64,000 nt of DNA from Pontiella agarivorans (lineage in GTDB: Bacteria > Verrucomicrobiota > Kiritimatiellia > Kiritimatiellales > Pontiellaceae), in assembly GCF_034531395.1 (NCBI RefSeq), contig NZ_JARVCO010000012.1:62001-126000 (forward strand). The letters are read 5' to 3'. The position numbers were made by a program, and so were the translations under genes. Positions within the stretch are counted from its first letter, which is position 1; each line of letters opens with the position of its first letter. The notes below the pieces were generated by a model. That model searched no databases. It was not told where the DNA came from and was given only the letters and a program-made list of their open reading frames with translations. This document shows, in pieces, positions 59,430 to 64,000 of the stretch.

Positions 59430-60409
59430 AGATCCAGTCCGCCTTTGCGGTTGAGCAGGAGGATGATGAAGAAGGGCCCGCCGAGCAGGGCGGTAAGCAC
59501 GCCAACGGGCAGCTCTGCACCGGAGGTCAGACCGGACAGTATGCGGGTGGCGGTGTCGCACAGGACTAGAAACAGACCGCCGAACAGGAACGTGGCCGGT
59601 GTGAGGATGCGATGATCGGCACCGAAGATTAAACGGCAGATGTGCGGTGACATCATCCCGATAAATCCAATCGGGCCGCAGACGGCGACTACGCCGCCGA
59701 CCATGAGTGATGCAGCCAGAAAAATCAGTTTTTTGACCCGGCCGGTATGTACGCCGCGGCTGATGGCCATATCTTCGCCGACCATGAATAAATTCATTTC
59801 CCGGGTGATCAGTGCCAGAATTGCGCCGCCGCTTAGAAGGAAGGGCAGCAGGTTGAAGAGCTGGGTGTGGCCGGCGGTTGAAAGGCTGCCCATCATCCAA
59901 TGGACAATGCGGAAGGAGTGGCTGAGCCCGCTGAGGTATTGGATGAAAAGGATCAGACTGGAAAAGAAAAAACTGATGGCGATGCCGGAAAGTAACAGCG
60001 TTGGTGTGGAGAATCCTCCTTTGAGGCGGGTCAGCCCGTAAACGAGCAGAATGGATAGCAGGGCACCAAAGAAGGCCGCCCAGGATACAGCGGATATGCC
60101 AAGCAGGGAAAAGGCGAGACCCAGCCGGATGAAAATGGCGGCACCCAGTGCGGCCCCGCTGGAGACGCCAAGGGTGAACGGGGTGGCCAGCGGGTTGCGG
60201 AAAAGGGCTTGAAAGGCCATGCCGCTGAGGGCGAGCATGGCTCCGGCACTGAATGCGCAGAATACTCGCGGAATGCGGATGCCGGTCAGGATTTCGTGTT
60301 CCTGCCCGCTGGCATTGAGTGGAATGAATTCCATGCCAAACAGCGGCGCTAATATAAGGACTGCTAATGTGATGCCTGCCAGCAACAGAAGTTTGATTAT
60401 CGGTCTCAT
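59426..60409 (-). CDS. btuC: ABC transporter permease, FecCD/BtuC family
   Basis: 327 residues, about ten transmembrane helices. Inner-membrane channel for vitamin B12 or iron chelates. RIPRVFCAFSAGAMLALSGM, NPLATPFTLGVSSGAALG and CGPIGFIGMMSPHICRLIFG are family signatures. Assigned to B12 rather than iron because it is coupled to cobQ (ATGA) and follows the ATPase and binding protein genes with four-base overlap. The substrate is inferred. Confidence 0.88.
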   Translation of the reverse strand: MRPIIKLLLLAGITLAVLILAPLFGMEFIPLNASGQEHEILTGIRIPRVFCAFSAGAMLALSGMAFQALFRNPLATPFTLGVSSGAALGAAIFIRLGLAFSLLGISAVSWAAFFGALLSILLVYGLTRLKGGFSTPTLLLSGIAISFFFSSLILFIQYLSGLSHSFRIVHWMMGSLSTAGHTQLFNLLPFLLSGGAILALITREMNLFMVGEDMAISRGVHTGRVKKLIFLAASLMVGGVVAVCGPIGFIGMMSPHICRLIFGADHRILTPATFLFGGLFLVLCDTATRILSGLTSGAELPVGVLTALLGGPFFIILLLNRKGGLDL

Positions 60410-61191
60410 GTGTCGCCTCCGGTGATTATCAGAGGCAGGGGGTGTGCGGAGGTGAAAGCGCTGATGAAATTCGTATCGTAGATTTTTTTCAGCGTTGTTG
60501 TATCGGTTGCTTCCTGTGCGGTTCCCGAAAAGATAATGGAGCCTGCTTTGAGCGCGATCACTTTGTTGCTGCAGGCTGCGGCCATGTTGATATCGTGGTG
60601 CACGGCGATGATGGTCCGGCCATGGTCCCGGCAGGCGGACTTCAGAATGCTGGAAACCTCGGCCTGGTGTTTGTAGTCAAGGAAGGTCGACGGTTCATCG
60701 AGCAGAAGGATTTTTGTGTCCTGTGCCAGTGCGGCAGCAATGAACGCCATCTGCCGTTCTCCCCCGCTGAGTGAATTCAGACGGCGTTTGCGGAAAGGCT
60801 GAATGCCGGTGCGTTCCAGTGCATCGTCGATAGCGGAAAAATCGCCCTTCGTCATGGTGGTGAATGCGGAAAGGTGCGGGTAGCGGCCGGTAGCTACGAG
60901 CTCTTCGACGGTGAGTGGATTCATGCGCCCTTCAGCTTGAGGAACATAACTCTGCAACCGGGCAATATCGCGGTGACTGAGATTTTTTGAATCGTTTCCT
61001 TCGATGGAGATGGAGCCAGTCCAGTTGCTGTAAATTCCGGACAGGCATTTAATCAGGGTGGTTTTTCCTGCGCCGTTGGGGCCGATAATCGATACATATT
61101 CGCCAGCGGCGGCCTCGAAGGAGATATCTTCTAAAATGGGGGTTCCTGAAAGCCTTACCGAGAGGTTTCTGACCTGGATAATGTTATTCAT
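60406..61191 (-). CDS. btuD: ABC transporter ATP-binding protein, BtuD/FecE type
   Basis: 261 residues. Walker A GPNGAGKTT (38-46), ABC signature LSGGERQM, Walker B ILLLDEPST, switch His in IIAVHHD. Overlaps btuC by four bases and the binding protein gene by eight, so the three are cotranslated. Powers B12 or siderophore uptake; B12 is favoured by the cobQ linkage. Confidence 0.9.
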   Translation of the reverse strand: MNNIIQVRNLSVRLSGTPILEDISFEAAAGEYVSIIGPNGAGKTTLIKCLSGIYSNWTGSISIEGNDSKNLSHRDIARLQSYVPQAEGRMNPLTVEELVATGRYPHLSAFTTMTKGDFSAIDDALERTGIQPFRKRRLNSLSGGERQMAFIAAALAQDTKILLLDEPSTFLDYKHQAEVSSILKSACRDHGRTIIAVHHDINMAAACSNKVIALKAGSIIFSGTAQEATDTTTLKKIYDTNFISAFTSAHPLPLIITGGDT

Positions 61192-62029
61192 AAGTACCCA
61201 ATATTTTTTCGAAGTCGGCGAGAATCCGGGTAAAGCGGGGGCCGGGGATACAGGTATAATCTCCGGTCAGGACATAAATTCGGTTGTGTTTTACGGCGGA
61301 AATGCCGTCGTAGTCGCTCCAGGTTTTTACGGGATTTTCCGGGGGCTGGGTTCCTGGGGCCATTTGGATGATGATTTCCGGGTTTAGCCGGATGACGGCT
61401 TCTCTGGATAGCGTGGAAAAGGCCAAGTTGTTTTCAACGACATTGGTTCCGCCGGCGAGTTCCAGCAGTTCGTTGTGCAGGCAGTCTGAGCCGAAGGCAT
61501 AAATCTGGTCTATTTGCGTGGCGTCACCGCCGAAAGTGATGAGGACCCTCGGGGTATAATCAACTTTGCGGATCCGGGAGATTTGGTCCGTCATCTGAGT
61601 GGTCAGGGTTTCTGCCCGTTTGGGTACTCCGCAGGCTACTCCGACGGCACGGACCGAGTTGATGATATCATCAATATGTTCTGTGTAGGTTTCGAGGTAG
61701 GGTATGCCGAGATCGTTGAGGCGGCCTTTTTCGGACGCATAGTTATGATGCAGTAAAACCAGGTCCGGCTTAAGCGTGACAATTGCCTCGAAATTAAACT
61801 GCCCAAATCCGCCGACACGCGGGATTGTTGCGGCCTCCTCCGGCCAAAGGCAGTATGAGGTTGCGCCGACCAGCCGGTCGCCAAGTCCCAGTAGATAGAC
61901 GGTCTCGGTGATATCCGGTGCAAGCGAGATGATGCGTTCGGGCACGCCGTTCAGCCCGGCCGGGGGCTGCCGGCTGCATCCAGCAATAAGGCCGAGGATA
62001 CAGATCAGAAAATGGATTCGTTTCATCAT
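61184..62029 (-). CDS. btuF: Periplasmic substrate-binding lipoprotein, BtuF-like
   Basis: 281 residues. The N-terminus is a lipoprotein signal with the lipobox LIAGC (Cys at about 18). The helical-backbone binding-protein fold follows (PERIISLAPDITETVYLLG, LKPDLVLL, LNPEIIIQMAPG). Opens the operon; candidate ligand cobalamin or a corrinoid, by context only. Tandem ATGs (62029 and 62026) are possible starts; no strong Shine-Dalgarno sequence. No cobalamin riboswitch is recognisable in the 287 bases upstream. Confidence 0.88.
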   Translation of the reverse strand: MMKRIHFLICILGLIAGCSRQPPAGLNGVPERIISLAPDITETVYLLGLGDRLVGATSYCLWPEEAATIPRVGGFGQFNFEAIVTLKPDLVLLHHNYASEKGRLNDLGIPYLETYTEHIDDIINSVRAVGVACGVPKRAETLTTQMTDQISRIRKVDYTPRVLITFGGDATQIDQIYAFGSDCLHNELLELAGGTNVVENNLAFSTLSREAVIRLNPEIIIQMAPGTQPPENPVKTWSDYDGISAVKHNRIYVLTGDYTCIPGPRFTRILADFEKILGTYE

Positions 62030-62131
62030 GGGTCAAAGGGGAAAACATAGATGGTTTTCCAAGCCTTGAAAAGCGCCTTGCCATTACCTCTTGGCAGAAC
62101 CATCAAATCCGGAGCAGAAATAATGAGCCTG

Positions 62132-62159
62132 AATTTCATACATTGCAATGTATGAAATT
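62132..62159. promoter_or_regulatory. 28-bp perfect palindrome, candidate LacI-family operator 1
   Basis: Half-site AATTTCATACATTG (62132-62145) followed directly by its exact complement (62146-62159), with a central GC step as in LacI-family operators. It lies 103 bases before btuF and 157 bases before the lacI start. Confidence 0.75.
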
Positions 62160-62190
62160 AAAATATCTGTATTTAAAATGGAGTGTTCGG

Positions 62191-62218
62191 TATTTCATAC
62201 ATTGCAATGTGTGAAATA
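62191..62218. promoter_or_regulatory. 28-bp palindrome, candidate LacI-family operator 2
   Basis: Second copy: TATTTCATACATTG (62191-62204) with a complement differing at one position (GTGTG instead of GTATG). Centre-to-centre distance to operator 1 is 59 bp; it lies 98 bases before the lacI start. Confidence 0.75.
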
Positions 62219-62316
62219 ATAGATTGAAAAATATGCAGGATCAGATGCGGGGTTGAGGCAATATCCTTGCTTTATTTTTCACGAAAACCAAGATCGCGAC
62301 TATTTGAGGGATATAA

Positions 62317-63261
62317 ATGGCGGTTAGTCAGAAACAGATTGCGGAGCGGGTTGGGGTTTCCATTGCATTGGTGTCGCGGGTGCTTTCGGGCAAGGCGCGC
62401 GAGGTTGGGATTGCAGAAACAACCATTAAAAAGGTGATACGGGCGGCGGAGGAAATGGGCTATGTGCCGAGTGCGGCGGCACTGACTCTGAAGGGGAAGG
62501 CTTCGCGTACGATTGGTGTGGTGGTTTATGATTTTCGGGATCCTTTTTTTGGGCCGATGATTGAAAAACTGCAGGATTGTGCTCACGAGCAGGATTATTC
62601 TTTGGTGATTGCGGGGTTTAAAGGCCGGCATCCGGCGGCATCGGACCTTGCACCACTGCATAAGCATGCGATTGACGGCTTGATTGTTCTGGGTTCGTCG
62701 GATGAGTCGGAATGGCTGAACGGTTTTAGTGAAATGTCGGTGGTTCGGATCGGACACCGTTCGGCGGATGATCCGGGCACTTGTATTTCGGTGGATGAAG
62801 AAGACGCGGCGAAGCAACTGATGGGGCATCTCATTTCCAGGGGCTGGAAGCGCGGAATTTTTATCGGGGCCAACCTCTATGGCCATTCGTTACGGTATCA
62901 GGCGCTGGAAAAAACCGCGCAGGAGCTGGGCTTTGAGCTGGGCCGTCATATTTGGGCGGTGGATGGATTTGAGGCGGGCGAGCAGTCGGTGAAGTCGTTG
63001 GGAGATGAGATGACGGCATTGATTTGTGCTAATGATCCGGTGGCGATGGGCGCGTTACGGGCGCTGCACGATTCGGGCAGGAAGATGCCGGTGACCGGAT
63101 TTGACGATATTCCGGCGGCGGCGCAGTATATTCCTCCGATTACGACGTATCATCAGCCCATCAATGAGATGGTTCGGCAGGCATTTGATGCGGTGGTGCA
63201 GAAAAGCGAGCCGGTGCGGAAATTTATTAAAGGTCAGTTGGTTATACGGAGTTCATCATGA
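62317..63261 (+). CDS. LacI-family transcriptional regulator
   Basis: 314 residues. N-terminal LacI HTH (QKQIAERVGVSIALVSRVLS, hinge AALTLKGKASRTIG) and a periplasmic-binding-protein-like sensor domain (DGLIVLGSSDE, NDPVAMGALRALHDSG, VTGFDDIPAA). Overlaps the glycerate kinase gene by four bases (ATGA), so the effector is probably related to glycerate or a sugar acid that feeds it. The two palindromes upstream are its likely autoregulatory sites. It contains an exact dyad at 62835. Confidence 0.95.
   Translation: MAVSQKQIAERVGVSIALVSRVLSGKAREVGIAETTIKKVIRAAEEMGYVPSAAALTLKGKASRTIGVVVYDFRDPFFGPMIEKLQDCAHEQDYSLVIAGFKGRHPAASDLAPLHKHAIDGLIVLGSSDESEWLNGFSEMSVVRIGHRSADDPGTCISVDEEDAAKQLMGHLISRGWKRGIFIGANLYGHSLRYQALEKTAQELGFELGRHIWAVDGFEAGEQSVKSLGDEMTALICANDPVAMGALRALHDSGRKMPVTGFDDIPAAAQYIPPITTYHQPINEMVRQAFDAVVQKSEPVRKFIKGQLVIRSSS
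62835..62849. repeat. TTCCA-N5-TGGAA dyad inside the lacI-type gene
   Basis: Exact copy with inner bases GGGGC, within codons for SRGW. Confidence 0.65.
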
Positions 63262-64000
63262 AAATTGTAATCGCACCGGATTCGTTTAAGGGGAATATGC
63301 GCAGTGCCACAGTCTGTGAAATTATCCGGGAAGCTGTTTGGGCCGAAATGCCGGAGGCTGAAGTGGTGATGTTGCCGATGGCCGATGGAGGCGAGGGTAC
63401 GGTTGATGCCGTGGTTGAAGCTGCCGGCGGATGTGTTCAATCGTTGGAGGTGACGGGGCCGCTGGGGGGAACCGTTTCGGCAGAATATGGAATTTTACCG
63501 GATGGAACAGCAGTTATGGAAATGGCGTCGGCTTCGGGGATCGAGCTGGTGGGGGCTGAGCGGCTGAACCCGATGGAGGCGACGACCTATGGTACTGGCG
63601 AATTGTTGCGGCATCTGATTGCTGCGGGTCGGACTTCGATTGTGATGGGAATTGGCGGCAGTGCAACGGTGGATGGCGGTACCGGCATGGCTCAGGCTTT
63701 GGGGGTTCGGTTTCGGACGCCGGAGGGGATGGAGATTCGGGAACGTGGCGGAAAGATTCTTCCAATGATTGGAAGTGTGGATATGCGTGAAGTGATCCCG
63801 GAGTTGGAACATACAAGAATTCGAGTGGCGTGTGATGTAACAAATCCGTTGACCGGAGCGAATGGTGCGGCGGCGGTTTTCGGGCCTCAGAAAGGGGCGA
63901 CACCGGAGATGGTGATGCCGCTTGATGCAGGACTTTCCAATCTGCGTAAGGTTGTGGGTACTCCGGAGGCGCCGGGAGATGGTGCTGCGGGCGGGCTGGG
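63258..64000 (+). CDS. Glycerate kinase (GlxK/GarK family), 3' end cut by window
   Basis: At least 247 residues visible, open to the window end. Phosphorylates glycerate to 2- or 3-phosphoglycerate. MKIVIAPDSFKGNMRSATVC start, PMADGGEGTVDAVV, TGELLRHLI, GIGGSATVDGGTGMAQALG and CDVTNPLTGANGAA are characteristic motifs of the glycerate kinase type 1 family. The ATG overlaps the regulator's stop codon. Probably part of a sugar-acid or glyoxylate utilisation operon continuing to the right. Confidence 0.95.
   Translation, partial: MKIVIAPDSFKGNMRSATVCEIIREAVWAEMPEAEVVMLPMADGGEGTVDAVVEAAGGCVQSLEVTGPLGGTVSAEYGILPDGTAVMEMASASGIELVGAERLNPMEATTYGTGELLRHLIAAGRTSIVMGIGGSATVDGGTGMAQALGVRFRTPEGMEIRERGGKILPMIGSVDMREVIPELEHTRIRVACDVTNPLTGANGAAAVFGPQKGATPEMVMPLDAGLSNLRKVVGTPEAPGDGAAGGL
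63760..63774. repeat. TTCCA-N5-TGGAA dyad inside the glycerate kinase gene
   Basis: Perfect TTCCAA-TGA-TTGGAA within codons for LPMIGS. Confidence 0.65.

Larger units (their letters stand above)
62030..62316. promoter_or_regulatory. Divergent control region between btuF and lacI
   Basis: 287 bases between genes transcribed away from each other. It contains two long, nearly identical palindromes (62132-62159 and 62191-62218) and a decayed copy of the TTCCAA/TTGGAA dyad at 62055-62072 near btuF. GAGGGA precedes the lacI start. Promoter boxes are not clear on either strand. Confidence 0.75.

Noticed and set aside
59430-59900. In-frame N-terminal extension of cobQ giving 649 residues
   Set aside because: The extra 157 residues lie inside btuC and are Arg/Pro-rich nonsense; the ATG at 59429 gives the normal protein length and an ATGA overlap.
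62030-62316. Cobalamin riboswitch before btuF
   Set aside because: The B12-box sequence and core are not visible; the prominent structure is the paired LacI-type operators.

Overview
The window reads as a bacterial chromosome segment from the PVC superphylum; my best guess is Kiritimatiellota or a close Verrucomicrobia relative. This rests on the PVC-like glutamyl-tRNA synthetase signature (KPYSKRDGD), an EF-Tu with a non-canonical switch I, two uncharacterised proteins that resemble PVC conserved hypotheticals, and the mixture of B12-dependent metabolism, Pta-AckA acetate metabolism and type II secretion-like genes. It is an inference, not a placement. There are no rRNA genes, CRISPR arrays, insertion sequences or prophage genes.

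Layout. 1-15.2 kb is a mixed-strand housekeeping region: the 3' part of gltX, a hybrid histidine kinase, a truncated globin, a methionine/one-carbon operon on the minus strand (metH followed by a homocysteine methyltransferase/methylenetetrahydrofolate reductase fusion), dinB, a basic protein with a C2H2-like zinc finger, a short-chain dehydrogenase, and a GspC-like protein facing a GspE ATPase. 15.4-49.0 kb is one long plus-strand block: tRNA-Thr, tuf, rpmG, tRNA-Trp, secE, nusG, rplKAJL, rpoBC, then three unrelated genes (Ada-like methyltransferase, nitronate monooxygenase-like flavoprotein, cold-shock protein), then rpsL, rpsG, fusA, the S10 and spc operons, secY, adk, map, infA, rpmJ, rpsM, rpsK, rpoA and rplQ. 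rpsN, rpmD and rpsD are absent from their usual places. 49.3-56.7 kb holds pta-ackA, an oligoribonuclease and an ftsK-rodZ-like-pgsA run. 56.7-62.0 kb is minus strand: phnA-like and a coupled btuF-btuD-btuC-cobQ-larE operon for corrinoid uptake and salvage plus LarE. 62.3-64.0 kb begins a lacI-type regulator coupled to a glycerate kinase that runs off the end.

How it fits together. The central block supplies the translation and transcription machinery and its export channel. Several gene junctions in it (tuf-rpmG, rplL-rpoB, rpsG-fusA, rpsS-rplV, rpsK-rpoA) carry strong hairpins without a U-tract, so they look more like processing, attenuation or autoregulatory sites than plain terminators. 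The B12 operon would feed the cobalamin-dependent MetH at the other end of the window.

What stands out. I found no obvious new multi-gene system. The strongest unexplained signal is a gapped palindrome, TTCCA-N5-TGGAA, present in 12 exact copies plus several near copies, some abutting start codons. Next are the rebuilt switch I of EF-Tu, paired near-perfect operators upstream of the lacI gene, a promoter that seems to make ftsK mRNA leaderless, and the structured element between rpsS and rplV.
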